Assembly (NCBI GenBank): GCA_039817415.1
Contig: JBCBVV010000011.1
Location: 1 to 64,000, forward strand
Length of the DNA stretch: 64,000 nt
From: JALEFZ01 sp039817415
GTDB taxonomy: Bacteria > Bacteroidota > Bacteroidia > J057
Direction: 5' to 3'
The notes below the pieces were generated by a model. The model saw only the letters and a list, made by a program, of their open reading frames with translations. It had not been told where the DNA came from and made no database searches. The position numbers were made by a program, and so were the translations under genes. Positions 17,414 to 27,900 of this stretch are shown piece by piece. Position 1 is the first letter of the stretch. Every line of letters starts with the position of its first letter.

Positions 17414-17456
17414 GGCTAGGGCCATAGCTCAAAGATTTTTTGTTAACCTACCTAAT

Positions 17457-17498
17457 AAAGTGGTTGTTCCTGAAAATGGGATAGCCACTTTGCATTTT
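17457..17498 (+). terminator. Terminator after FKBP-like/TPR gene
   Basis: AAAGTGGTT (17457-17465) pairs with AGCCACTTT (17483-17491, one G-U) around a 17-nt loop, followed by GCATTTTG. The T run is short, so moderate confidence. Confidence 0.55.
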
Positions 17499-17550
17499 GT
17501 TATGCCATTGCTGAAGGAATTTTTTACATTCAAGCTAGACAATAATCCTC

Positions 17551-17988
17551 ATGAACACAGCACATTTTCGAAAGCTTGAGCGCATGTATCTTCAGGCTAA
17601 TTTCAATACACATATTTATACGACCACCACAGTTGAGATAGGCGAAGGGGTAGCAGAAGTAGGCCTAACTGTAGAGGAAAAGTATTTCCATACGCTTGGT
17701 GCCATACACGGATCAGTTTACTTTAAGTTAATGGATGATGCGGCTTTTTTTGCGGTCAACTCACTTGTGGAGGATGTATTTGTCTTAACCACCCAATTCA
17801 GCACCAACCTCATTCGACCAGCCAATAAGGGTAAATTGAAGGCGATGGGAAAGGTTCGGTTTAAATCCCAAAACCTCTTTATTGCTGATGCTTATATCCT
17901 AAATGAAGAAGGAAAGGAGATTGCCTTTGGCACAGGCCATTTTGCCAAAAGTAAGTTTCCCTTGACTGAGGAGATAGGGTACAAATAA
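17551..17988 (+). CDS. PaaI-family hotdog thioesterase
   Basis: A 145-residue single hotdog domain. The helix that carries the active site reads GAIHGSVYFKLMDDAAFFAVNSL, the HGG/HGx and Asp/Glu pattern of PaaI/YbgC-type acyl-CoA thioesterases, followed by strands LTTQFSTNLIRPANKGKL and the final GTGHFAK strand. It would hydrolyse acyl- or aryl-CoA in the cytoplasm as a homotetramer. It converges on the next gene with a 6-bp gap. Substrate not predictable. Confidence 0.85.
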   Translation: MNTAHFRKLERMYLQANFNTHIYTTTTVEIGEGVAEVGLTVEEKYFHTLGAIHGSVYFKLMDDAAFFAVNSLVEDVFVLTTQFSTNLIRPANKGKLKAMGKVRFKSQNLFIADAYILNEEGKEIAFGTGHFAKSKFPLTEEIGYK

Positions 17989-17994
17989 TCAGCC

Positions 17995-19071
17995 TTAATA
18001 ATCGATGACTAGAAGGTTGGAGAGAATAACCCCTTGGAAAAGTTCGCTTAGGTCTTCGGTTTGGCCATTCTTCTTGATATGGGTAAAGAAATTATAGCCA
18101 CCCATATCTAGGTTGATAGCCACATTGGCCTTATACTGATTGACAAGAATCTCAGCGCATTCTTTCAGGCTCAATAGATCGTCCATACTATCATAGATAT
18201 GTAAGCCTTGATCTTTGGTTTGGAAAATGACCCTTCTTCTCATTTTTCTGGCTGAGCTATTACCTCCCACTGCCACTTTGCCTCGGTCAACCAACAGGTG
18301 AGATTGCAATACCGTCATTTGAGAGGTGGTGGCCATTTCCAGGAAGGCCTTGTAATGATTGTAGTCTCTTTTGATATCTATTTGGGAAAAGGGAAGGGGC
18401 AATTGATCAATATGAGCTAGCCTAATTTTTCCGTTTTGAATCAAAATCATCCCATCCCATTTCTGTAAAAAGGGATTGATCACTTTTCCTCCTGAAATAC
18501 AAAGCCCAGTAGGCATACCATAAGGAGAAGTGTACGTCGCTGTCATAATCAGCCTATGATCGCTTTGTTGCAAAGGCAAAGCGGAGGAAATACGTTGGAC
18601 AGGAAGCTTGTTCCGGTTGAAAAAGGCGAAGGACTCATACTTTTCCCCAGCCGGAGCGGAAAAGAGGGTCTTGTCGTCTGTGTATTTGATGGCCGCTCTT
18701 GCTCCTGATGCCAAATAGGTAGGTAGGGCTTCTTTGATAAAATACGAGTAGTCTCCAGGAATTTTGGAAGCTGGAATCTGACTCAAATTCTTTGTATCAA
18801 TTTGCTTCAATTTGTCAGGCGAACTTAAATAGCGTCCAATTTCTTCATGTGTCGTCCATTCATCTCCCTTTTTTAATTGTAGCCCTTGGAAAAACTTTTC
18901 TAATTCTTCCGGATGTTTACTTTGAGGTGCGGGAGGATTGTCATTGGTGGGAGAAAGGGGAATATTTGGCAAATAGTGATACCCAACAAAGGCCAGCAAT
19001 ACAATTCCCAATACCCAATTGAGAGTTCTTGCGGAGGAGGATTGTTGTCTTCTTCTTTTTCTTCTGGCCAT
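17995..19071 (-). CDS. Membrane-anchored protein with divergent phosphodiester glycosidase-like domain
   Basis: A 358-residue protein: basic N-terminus (MARRKRRRQQ), membrane helix at about 16-33, proline-rich linker, then a domain from about 130. Its landmarks PTGLCISGGKVINPF, WDGMILIQNGKIRLAHI and the closing NLDMGGYNFF...NLLVIDY resemble the NAGPA/DUF2233 phosphodiester glycosidase fold (GLYI..G, ING, LDGGGS..., N.LLV), but the key LDGGGS is LDMGGYN, so catalysis may be lost or altered. It is the third of three consecutive same-strand genes with these landmarks, starting 34 bp after the middle gene's stop. Confidence 0.6.
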   Translation of the reverse strand: MARRKRRRQQSSSARTLNWVLGIVLLAFVGYHYLPNIPLSPTNDNPPAPQSKHPEELEKFFQGLQLKKGDEWTTHEEIGRYLSSPDKLKQIDTKNLSQIPASKIPGDYSYFIKEALPTYLASGARAAIKYTDDKTLFSAPAGEKYESFAFFNRNKLPVQRISSALPLQQSDHRLIMTATYTSPYGMPTGLCISGGKVINPFLQKWDGMILIQNGKIRLAHIDQLPLPFSQIDIKRDYNHYKAFLEMATTSQMTVLQSHLLVDRGKVAVGGNSSARKMRRRVIFQTKDQGLHIYDSMDDLLSLKECAEILVNQYKANVAINLDMGGYNFFTHIKKNGQTEDLSELFQGVILSNLLVIDY

Positions 19072-19105
19072 AATACAAGGTAAAGGGACGGGTAGGAGGT
19101 AGGGT

Positions 19106-20746
19106 TTATTTTGACCAGACGATCAAATTGGTCGCCTGATTGATGCTCACAGGGCCTTTGACATCATTGAGTCTCCTCCCTCTTTCATCAAAAACGTTCA
19201 AAATATCGTAAGAACCAACATCCAGATTCAACATGAATTCGATTTTCATGTTTCGGTTTCCTACCATCATGAAGATCTCCTCAGCAATAATGGCAAGGCT
19301 ATGTGGTTGTTTGATATTAAAGATGGAATGATAAAGCTTTTTACTTTTCTTATCCCGAAAACCTACCAAAATCCTTCTTTCACGCTCGGTCATGGGGGCT
19401 TTGCTTACGTTTATCAACAACTGATCTCCGAAAGCCAGCAATTGAGTCTGGAAGAGTGTTGCCTTTCTGTTCCTACACCATTGAAGGAGGCGGGAGTAGG
19501 CGACCAGGCTGGTAAGCGGATTTTGAATGGTTTCAGATTTTCCCCCTCCGATGGGAAGCTTTATTTCCTTGCGTTTTAGGTTGATCACGCGTAACCCTCC
19601 TGAATTTTCTACCACTACCAGGCCATGTCTGTCGTGCATGATAACAGCATTGACGATGTTGCCTTTCTCTACGGTAAGGCCTTCGGGTTGGCGTTGGCTG
19701 TTGGTAAAGCCGGCTGTAGCGGCGACTAACACAGGGCGGTTTCGTTTGAAGCGCTGAAACTTGGCTGGCACATTTTGGTAGGCAAAATAGTTAGCCTTGA
19801 CTTTGGGCCTGCCCAGCCAAATGCTTTGACCGACTTCAGTTCCTTGTTCATTCTCTATCCCAAAAATGACCATACGATGCTCGCTACCAGACTTATGGAG
19901 AAAGTATTTGTTGTCTAGGTAGTATTTCGGTTTTCGTAAGATGGTTTTCCCATTCGCCAGAGAAGATCCATCCTTAGAGGTCTGAATTTTTTTGAGCGCA
20001 AAACAAGAAAGAGAAAAGACAAGGTTGATTCCCAGAAATACGAGGGACAATTTTCTGCTTGCCTTAAAGAGGAAAAAGAAAAGTGTTAATGCCCCCAATC
20101 CAAAGAAAATGTAGGCTGGAGTTTGGCCAAGGTAAGTACTGACTTTCAGGAAAACACGGTCTACCACATACATGTATTTCCCTTGCTGGATGTTTTTGAT
20201 GATTTTATCCAGGGTACCCGTTTCCATGGTTACAAAAATTTTATTGTTCCTCAGTCGCTGAATAGCTTTTTCAATCTGAGGTTCACTTCCCTTGATATTT
20301 CCATGCCGAATTTCTTCTTCAATTTTCTGGGCGACCTTTCCCAAAATGAAGTAGCCTATGATACGGTAGATCTCATTTTTTCCATTGTTGATGCCATGGG
20401 ATCGTCTTTTATCGCTGAGGTATAATTCCCCAATGGCGATTTTGGCATCCAAGTCAGGCAAACCTACAGGATAGAGCGAATTGAAGTGATCGCCAAGGGT
20501 GTAGAGAAAAATGTCCCCTTCTCCATAAAAACGATATACATATTCTCGGTCCTTTTGAAGGGTCTTAAAGTCGGTGAATTCGACTTGAGCGAGATACTGG
20601 GTATAGGGAAAATTTTTGATGAATTGGGCTCGACTTGCTCCTTTGTTCTTTTGTGCAATCAAGTGTTGACGCATCAGTTTGCTTTGCCCGAAGAGGGAAG
20701 AGGCTGTGATGCTTGTCAATAAAAGAATGAGAAGGGCGCGTCTCAT
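19106..20746 (-). CDS. Exported membrane protein with divergent phosphodiester glycosidase-like C-terminus
   Basis: A 546-residue protein: signal peptide (about 1-20), a mainly helical N-terminal region, two membrane helices at about 212-250 (FFGLGALTLFFFLFKASRKL, LVFLGINLVFSLSCFAL), then a region from about 265 whose order of motifs (PEGLTVEKGNIVNAVI, HGLVVVENSGGLRVINL, LNLDVGSYDILNVFDE, NLIVW) parallels its two neighbours and the NAGPA/DUF2233 fold. The catalytic-type LDGGGS is LDVGSYD. It sits between the two related genes. Function unknown; it may be a non-catalytic partner. Confidence 0.55.
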   Translation of the reverse strand: MRRALLILLLTSITASSLFGQSKLMRQHLIAQKNKGASRAQFIKNFPYTQYLAQVEFTDFKTLQKDREYVYRFYGEGDIFLYTLGDHFNSLYPVGLPDLDAKIAIGELYLSDKRRSHGINNGKNEIYRIIGYFILGKVAQKIEEEIRHGNIKGSEPQIEKAIQRLRNNKIFVTMETGTLDKIIKNIQQGKYMYVVDRVFLKVSTYLGQTPAYIFFGLGALTLFFFLFKASRKLSLVFLGINLVFSLSCFALKKIQTSKDGSSLANGKTILRKPKYYLDNKYFLHKSGSEHRMVIFGIENEQGTEVGQSIWLGRPKVKANYFAYQNVPAKFQRFKRNRPVLVAATAGFTNSQRQPEGLTVEKGNIVNAVIMHDRHGLVVVENSGGLRVINLKRKEIKLPIGGGKSETIQNPLTSLVAYSRLLQWCRNRKATLFQTQLLAFGDQLLINVSKAPMTERERRILVGFRDKKSKKLYHSIFNIKQPHSLAIIAEEIFMMVGNRNMKIEFMLNLDVGSYDILNVFDERGRRLNDVKGPVSINQATNLIVWSK

Positions 20747-20798
20747 GTAGAATTAGATGGTAGTGTGTGACATGGAGTCAGTCGAACGGGGCTGTGGA

Positions 20799-21698
20799 TT
20801 ATTCCCACTCTACTAACAAGGGACCAAGATTTCCAGACAAGTCCTTCCTATCAAGTTCAGGTAGGTACATTTTGGAGATGGCACCGTCTAGGTAGAGGGC
20901 ATTCTTACAGCTAAATTTCTCTTTAAAGACCATGGCAAAGTCGTAAAAGTTGACAGCCTGACGAGAAATTATGAAAACAACTGTCTCATTGTTAATTATT
21001 CCTACGCCATTTCTGATGTTGAGATTACTAGAACCCTCTCTAAATTTTGGGTGAATCTTGCCATTAATCAACAACATGGGGCCAGATTGGGTAGCTAGGT
21101 GGGCACTAGGCTTTTCGCTGGCGAAGGATTCACTCTCCATGATATTGGCGCCAGAATCATCCAGGTAGAAGACCCCATTTGGCTTCAAGTAGAAATTTTC
21201 AAAGCCCTCGCTATCTCCTAAATCGATTGGGCGTCTCTCAATAGAATCGTCTATAAACAAGCCCTGTGGACTGTTGTCCGTCAAATACATGCCTGCATTG
21301 ATCCCAAAAACCATGCGCTTTCCCCTTTCTTCCAACCAGTCTTTGAGTTTGCCGAGGTTGCGAAACGGAAGCCCACTTTCATCTGTCCAATAAAGCTTGA
21401 GATTAGATTGAGAAAGATTAATGGTATAGGTGTCAAAATCACTGTCGTTGTAGCTAACCCTTGCTGCCTTATTGGTTACAACGCCTATCTGTGCGATAGT
21501 AGTTCGCAATTCTGCCTGTTCTTCTCGTAGCCTTTTGACCTCGCCATTCAGGCTGAGGATGTCATTCTGGTGGCGTGTTTCGTCGAGTTGATAGTTATAC
21601 CATTGGTATCCATTTAATCCAAGTGAGAGCAGGATTAAAAAGGTCAGGAACAGAAATCTCCCTGTAAAATTTCTCTGTTGGGCAGCTTTGGCTGTCAT
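20799..21698 (-). CDS. Phosphodiester glycosidase family protein (NAGPA/DUF2233)
   Basis: A 299-residue protein with an N-terminal membrane anchor (about 13-32), a short coiled coil (about 40-70) and a DUF2233/NAGPA domain at about 85-299: GINAGMYLTDNSPQGLFIDD, LKPNGVFYLDDSG, ATQSGPMLLINGKIHP, NGVGIINNETVVFIIS and ALYLDGAISKMY. The family includes the lysosomal uncovering enzyme and YigE, which cleave sugar phosphodiesters; in bacteria teichoic-acid-like or exopolysaccharide substrates are suspected. It is the most canonical of the three related genes here and first in the row (52 bp before the next). Confidence 0.82.
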   Translation of the reverse strand: MTAKAAQQRNFTGRFLFLTFLILLSLGLNGYQWYNYQLDETRHQNDILSLNGEVKRLREEQAELRTTIAQIGVVTNKAARVSYNDSDFDTYTINLSQSNLKLYWTDESGLPFRNLGKLKDWLEERGKRMVFGINAGMYLTDNSPQGLFIDDSIERRPIDLGDSEGFENFYLKPNGVFYLDDSGANIMESESFASEKPSAHLATQSGPMLLINGKIHPKFREGSSNLNIRNGVGIINNETVVFIISRQAVNFYDFAMVFKEKFSCKNALYLDGAISKMYLPELDRKDLSGNLGPLLVEWE

Positions 21699-22016
21699 AG
21701 ATGTAGGTCGTGTTTTTTGTAAATATACGGCTAATGAATGGTGAGTTTCCTTTTTTTATCTACAAAAATACATGGAAATAGATATCTATGTCTTCCTGCC
21801 TCCTACCTGATTCTACCTTGCGATTGGACTCCTTAAGTATAGGAGGCCACTCCTGTAGAGGGTGGACAGGTTCAGGTCATGGGGAAGGTCTTGAGGATGA
21901 TGAATTGTCAAACGATTTTTTCTAGAGAAAAAGTCATACACAATCGAAACAGCTTAACTCCCTCTTATTATTTCGATTACATGAAAAGAATATCATTGTT
22001 TCATATGTTGACTATT

Positions 22017-24827
22017 ATGAACCGAATCCTTCTTTTCACAACTCTCTTACTGGGATTGATATCCTGTGAAGTTGAACCTCAGTCTACAAATTGGGTGGTA
22101 GGAGCTCCTGCTGGAGAGCGATATGCCCAAATTAATCCACAGGGTGAAACCATCATTCCCAATGGGAGAGTGATCAAACCCTACGGAAACACGCTTAGAA
22201 TAGCACCCCATCCATTTGGATTGGCACTTAGTCCTGATGGTACATACGCAATCACGGCCAATTCCGGAACAAGACCCTTTTCTATTTCCGTCATCAAGGA
22301 TGTATTTGGTCAACATCCCCAGGTCAAACAGATACCTGAAGGCGCCCTCAACAATGAGAGTCTTTTAGAGGCTGTTTTCATGGGATTGGCTGTTACCCCT
22401 GATAACAAAAAAGTCTATGTGGCAGGGGGAACCTCAAACAAGGTATTTGTTTTTGACCTGGAAACAGGAGCCAAATTAGACTCGGTGGATGGGAATAAAA
22501 GCTTTGATGGTAGAGACTATACAGATGGGTATTTGGGAGACATGGCCTTGAGTAGCGATGGAAAAAGATTATTTGTCTTGGATCAGATAGGATTTAGGAT
22601 GATGGTCATTGATACAGAAACAATGGAGTTGTTGGCCAATATCCCTACGGGAAGGTATCCTTTTGGGATTTGCTTATCTCCGGATGGGAAAAAAGCCTAT
22701 ATCGCCAATGTGGGTGTATTTGAGTACAAAAAACTGGAAGGATTAGAAGCTGGAAAACTCAAGGAGCAAGGACTGAAATATCCTGCCTATGCCTACCAAT
22801 CTCAAGAGGCAAAGGAGGGAGCCATTCGTGAAGGAAAGGAAATTCCAGCCTTGGGAGATGCCAATGTCAATGAAGCCTTTTCTGTATGGGCCATCGATCT
22901 GGAAAAAGAAGAGGTGGTTCAAAAAATCAAAACTGGAATCCTCGTTGGTGAAATGGTAGAGGGTATTCCTGCAGTTGGAGGGGCCTCCCCCAATTCTGTT
23001 GTAGCTACGGATAAATATGTATTTGTCTCCAATGGAAACAACGATTTAGTTTCAGTTCTAAGCTTGGAAAACGATTCTCTGGTCAAGCAGATCAAGTTAA
23101 GTTTAGATGATCGCATGGCTTCTTTCCGCGGAATGATTCCATTTGGATTGGCTCTTTCTCCTGACCAGAAAACACTCTTTGTAGCCGAATCAGGTGTTAA
23201 TGCTGTGGCCGTCATTGATGTAGAAAGCCAGGAAGTGAAGGGACATATCCCAACTGCTTGGTTTCCTTCTAAAGTGGAGGTTTCCCCTGATGGGAAAAAA
23301 CTTCTGGTTACCAATGCCAAGGGCTATGGTTCTGGTCCCAACGGAGGGAAAACCTTCGAAATGGGCCCTGAAGGATCTTATATTGGCAGTTTGATGAAAG
23401 GCTCCGTTACGATCATGGATATCCCAAATGATGAAAAACTCATCGAACTGAGTAAGGAGGTGGTAGCCAATAATTTCACTTTCTACAAGCCTGAGAATCC
23501 TTCCTTGGCCGATAGAAAGAACAATCCCATACCCTTGCTTCCCAATATGGGAGAAAGTCCGATTGAGCATATCATCTTCATCTCCAAAGAAAACAGGACC
23601 TATGATGAGGTTTTTGGACAATTGAAGAAGGGGAAGGGCGATCCTTCTCTTGCACGCTATGGCCTACATGCCAATTTCACCAACAACAAAGGTGAGGATA
23701 GCGTGAGGGATTGTGATGTCATGGTCAATCATATGGCCCTTGCCAGGAGATTTGCCATTTCAGATAACTTCTACTGCGATTCTGACCATTCTGCAGATGG
23801 GCACAGATGGTTGGTGAATACTTATCCCAATGAATGGGTAGAAACCCATACCGCTGCTGCCTATGGAGGAAAAAGGAGGGCAAAGGCCGATTCCAAAGCA
23901 CCTGGAAACCTAGGCTTGGTAGGTTCTACAGGTGCCATTTATCCTGAGGACTATAATGAAGCGGGTTCTATTTGGGATCATTTTGGTAGAAACGATATCA
24001 GCTTCTTTAATTTTGGGTTTGGAGTAGAGATGGCTGGTACCATATCCGATAGCACCATGAAGTATACCGGTATCCGTTATTTGGTTAATTTTCCTGTTCC
24101 AGGCCCACTTTATGATCATTCTTCCCGTCATTATCCTACCTATAACATGGCCATACCTGATCAATTCAGGGTTGATCAGTTTTTGAAAGAATGGGATGAG
24201 AGAAATTGGTCCGATGGAAAATCATTGCCACAGGTGCTAACAGTCTTGTTGCCCAATGATCATGGTGCAGGCGATAGGCCACATGCTGGTTACCCCTATC
24301 GCGAGTCCTATATGATGGACAATGATTTGGCGTTGGGTAGGTTGGTGGAGTTTTTGAGTCATACTCCCTATTGGAAGAAAATGGCCATTGTGGTTACCAT
24401 GGATGATTCTCAAAATGGCGTGGACCATGTAGACGCTCACCGATCCCTGTTGATGGTGATCTCTCCTTATGCGAAAAGGGACTACGTCAGCCATACACAT
24501 TATAGCTTTGGCTCCATATTCAAGACTTTTTGGAATATCCTTGGGATACCCTACCAAAACCAATATGATGCAGGAGCTTCAGATATGGGAGATATGTTTA
24601 CGAGTGAGCCAGATTACCGTCCATATTTGGCCTTACCTGTAGACGAAAGAGCCTTTGATCCTCAGAAAGTTCTTGATCCTTTTGACGAAACCTTCGATTG
24701 GGAAGCAGTTATCAAGTCGCCAGATCTCGATGATCCAGAAGTGCTTCTTAAAGAAATGGAAGCCGCAGATAAAGCCAGAGATTTGGAAAGAAACAAGCAG
24801 AGCAATCCGCTCAGGGATGACGAATAA
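22017..24827 (+). CDS. Lipoprotein with YncE-type beta-propeller and phosphoesterase domain
   Basis: A 936-residue protein from the ATG at 22017; the frame is open back to 21879, but only the later start puts the lipoprotein signal (NRILLFTTLLLGLISC) at the N-terminus. Residues about 40-480 are YVTN/YncE beta-propeller repeats (GLALSPDGTYAITANSG, GICLSPDGKKAYIANVG, GLALSPDQKTLFVAESG). Residues about 500-900 are an alkaline-phosphatase-superfamily phosphoesterase (PF04185-like: IIFISKENRTYDEVFGQ, DHSADGHRW, LLPNDHGAG, DDSQNGVDHVDAHRS), matching bifunctional YncE/alkaline phosphatase proteins. Probably outer-membrane attached and active on phosphate esters or phospholipids. A strong terminator follows. 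Confidence 0.9.
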   Translation: MNRILLFTTLLLGLISCEVEPQSTNWVVGAPAGERYAQINPQGETIIPNGRVIKPYGNTLRIAPHPFGLALSPDGTYAITANSGTRPFSISVIKDVFGQHPQVKQIPEGALNNESLLEAVFMGLAVTPDNKKVYVAGGTSNKVFVFDLETGAKLDSVDGNKSFDGRDYTDGYLGDMALSSDGKRLFVLDQIGFRMMVIDTETMELLANIPTGRYPFGICLSPDGKKAYIANVGVFEYKKLEGLEAGKLKEQGLKYPAYAYQSQEAKEGAIREGKEIPALGDANVNEAFSVWAIDLEKEEVVQKIKTGILVGEMVEGIPAVGGASPNSVVATDKYVFVSNGNNDLVSVLSLENDSLVKQIKLSLDDRMASFRGMIPFGLALSPDQKTLFVAESGVNAVAVIDVESQEVKGHIPTAWFPSKVEVSPDGKKLLVTNAKGYGSGPNGGKTFEMGPEGSYIGSLMKGSVTIMDIPNDEKLIELSKEVVANNFTFYKPENPSLADRKNNPIPLLPNMGESPIEHIIFISKENRTYDEVFGQLKKGKGDPSLARYGLHANFTNNKGEDSVRDCDVMVNHMALARRFAISDNFYCDSDHSADGHRWLVNTYPNEWVETHTAAAYGGKRRAKADSKAPGNLGLVGSTGAIYPEDYNEAGSIWDHFGRNDISFFNFGFGVEMAGTISDSTMKYTGIRYLVNFPVPGPLYDHSSRHYPTYNMAIPDQFRVDQFLKEWDERNWSDGKSLPQVLTVLLPNDHGAGDRPHAGYPYRESYMMDNDLALGRLVEFLSHTPYWKKMAIVVTMDDSQNGVDHVDAHRSLLMVISPYAKRDYVSHTHYSFGSIFKTFWNILGIPYQNQYDAGASDMGDMFTSEPDYRPYLALPVDERAFDPQKVLDPFDETFDWEAVIKSPDLDDPEVLLKEMEAADKARDLERNKQSNPLRDDE

Positions 24828-24860
24828 ATGACATAAGTATTCTGCGTGTACTCATGATGT

Positions 24861-24902
24861 ATAGGATTTATGCCATGTGAAGGCATGAATCCTATTTTTT
24901 CT
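24861..24902 (+). terminator. Strong terminator after YncE/phosphoesterase gene
   Basis: ATAGGATTTATGCC (24861-24874) pairs with GGCATGAATCCTAT (24882-24895), 14 bp with one G-U and a 7-nt loop, followed by TTTTTTCT. It separates this gene from the GH81 gene 15 bp further on, which therefore needs its own promoter. Confidence 0.92.
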
Positions 24903-24916
24903 AGCTACATTTTGGA

Positions 24917-27900
24917 ATGGACAATTACGCTCATTCTACACTCGCCCGCCTGGCAGCCTGGCTGTTGATGGCTACCCTCACATTATCTGTCTTAGGACAG
25001 GGAGTTCCAGTAGGGAGTGGAAGTTACACCACGAGCTTTCCCGGTACTGATGTCGCAGGGAGAAATGGTTACCCTTCCGGTTCCCCACAAACTATTGGAA
25101 ATGCCGCTGGTAAACCCGTTCCCACCAATGATTGGTGGTCGGCCAAGGTGAAAAATCCCCATGCCGATAACCTGTTCAATTACCCTTTTACCTTGAAAAC
25201 AGTTAACCAAGGTCTGGTTGTAAGTTATATTCCTTGGGGAGTAATCGACAACATACTTCCAGTAGTGGTGGGGGTAGAGGGCCTGAATGCATCCAGCGCC
25301 AAGGTTTCAGATTTCTCTGATTGGACGCTTAGTATGGATTGGGCAAATGGAAATCACCATTTCAAGGCTACATCCGGAATAGGGATGCCTTTCCTTTATT
25401 TTGAGAAGGATTCAGCCGATGTCGCCACCATCACAGTCAACGAAGGTACAGTCAGTGTTTCAGGGGAAATGCTCATCATTACAGATGCCAGAAATGGGGC
25501 TGATTTTGCCGTTTACGGACCTCAAGGAAGTATCTGGACTCAAAATGGAAGTAGCTATTCATCGACCTTGAATGGAAAAAACTATTGGTCCCTGGCTTTT
25601 ATTCCCTTGACCGCGAGCAATGTTACAGCGGTAGCCAATGCGTATAAAAAGTATGCCTACGTATTTCCTTCCAACACCACGGCCAATTGGAATTACGATG
25701 AAAGTACCTCCGTGCTGAGAACAGATTTTGAGGTGGAAGTTGAGGTAAAGGAAGGGACAGATTCCAGCATGCTGATGGGACTTCTCCCACATCAATGGGC
25801 CCACTTGGCAAGTGATTCGCCTGTTCCGGCAGAGGAATCCTACCAAACGGTAAGAGGTGAATTGAAGTGCATAGCAGGCAATACGTTTAGCACAGAGAAT
25901 CGCTTTTTGGGTATTCTGCCCACCCTGCCTTATCTGGATTACTACAATGCTGCCTTTAGCCCTGCCGAACTAAGTGCTAAGGTTGAGGCCTTGAAAAATG
26001 ATCAGTTAGATACTTGGACTGACTCTTATAATGAAGGACAGTTGATGAACAGGTTGATCCAGACAGCAAGAATTGCGGACTTGATGGGAGATACCCTCGT
26101 CAGAGACCAACTCAAAAATACGGTAAAAGCTCGATTAGAAGACTGGTTAAAAGCGGAGGCGAACGAGGTTGCCTTTCTGTTTTACTACAATGCTACTTGG
26201 ACAGCCATGTTGGGTTATCCAGCTGGTCATGGGCAGGACCTCAATATCAATGACCATCATTTTCATTGGGGCTATTTTATACATGCAGCTTCCTTCATCG
26301 AACAGTATGAGCCTGGTTGGGCTAGCCAATGGGGAGATATGATTGATCTTTTGGTTAGGGATGCTGCCTCACCAGACAGAAATGACAGTCAGTTTCCTTT
26401 CTTAAGAAATTTCAGCCCCTATGCAGGGCACTGTTGGGCGAATGGCTTTGCCTCCTTCCCTCAGGGGAATGATCAGGAATCCACTTCAGAAAGTATGCAA
26501 TTCAATTCCTCTCTTATCCATTGGGGAGCAGTTACGGGCAATGACTCCATAAGGGACTTAGGGATTTACCTTTACACAACGGAGCAGACGGCCATAGAGG
26601 AATACTGGTTTGACATGTTCAACCGAAACTTTGGCCCCAATCAGAATTACAGCCTGGTTTCTCGTGTGTGGGGAAACAGCTATGACAACGGCACCTTCTG
26701 GACAAGCGATATTGCTGCCTCTTACGGGATCGAAATGTACCCCATTCATGGAGGTTCATTCTACCTTGGGCATGATACTTCTTATGTCAGAAGACTTTGG
26801 AACGAAATCGAAGCGAATACAGGCATCCTCGCCAACGAAATCAATCCAAACTTATGGCACGATGTCTACTGGCAATACCTTGCGTTTATTGATCCTGATA
26901 AGGCAATTGATCTATATGATTCAAATCCTTCTCGTAACCTGAAATTTGGTGTATCTGATGCACAAACCTATCACTGGTTACATGCCTTGAAGGTGCTGGG
27001 ACAAGTTGATACCTCCCTTACATCAGATCATCCACTCGCTGCAGCCTTTACGCAAAATGGTGAGACGATTTATGTGGCGCAAAACTACACTGCTACTCAA
27101 ATAACAGTAAGCTTTTCTGATGGCTATATGTTAGTGGTTCCTCCTAGAAGAATGGCAACCAGCAAGGATATTTCCCTTGAGGGGAGCATGTCAACAAGCT
27201 ATACTCAAGCTTATGCAGGAGGTAGTGTAGAGCTACAGGTTCAGGTAAAGGGTGGTGTGCCAAGCAAGGTCGAATTCCTGAATGGCGAAACCCTGCTAGG
27301 ACAGCTCACTCAAGCACCTTATACCTTTGACGCGCTTGGTTTGGCAACGGGTAAACATCGTTTCTATGCTCGAATTTACGAAGGGGCTGATTTTGCGGTA
27401 ACCAATCAGGTTGAGGTGATTGTTGGGGATCAATTGCCATTTAGAGGCAATCCTATTCCTATTCCCGGGATCATTGAAGCTGGTTATTTTGACTTCTTCG
27501 AAGGAGGGGTAGGGCAGGACATTTCCTACAATGATGTCACAGCTGGTAACAATGGGGATTTCAGATCCGAGGAAAATGTAGATGTAGCTATGGTCGCTTC
27601 AGAGGGAGCAACTGTAGGCTGGATTTCTGCCGGTGAGTGGCTTGAATATAGCATTGATGTTCAGCAAGCGGGTCTATATTCGCTTTCCTTCAGATACGCC
27701 AGTGGAAACGCTAATGGCGGAGGACCCTTTCACTTTGAGCTAGATGGTGAACAAATCGGCCCTTCCATTAGCATGAACTATACGGGTGATTGGGACAATT
27801 GGCAAAGCAAAACGGTAGCCGATATTCCCTTAAAAAGTGGGAAACAAGTGTTGAGAATTGCCTTTGATGGAGGTGAATTTAACCTTGGTAAGATGACCTT

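Noticed and set aside
21840..21870. TATAGGAGG...GGTCAT upstream of the YncE gene as another copy of the shared promoter
   Set aside because: The two blocks are about 30 bp apart rather than 13 and the gene would be on the wrong strand.
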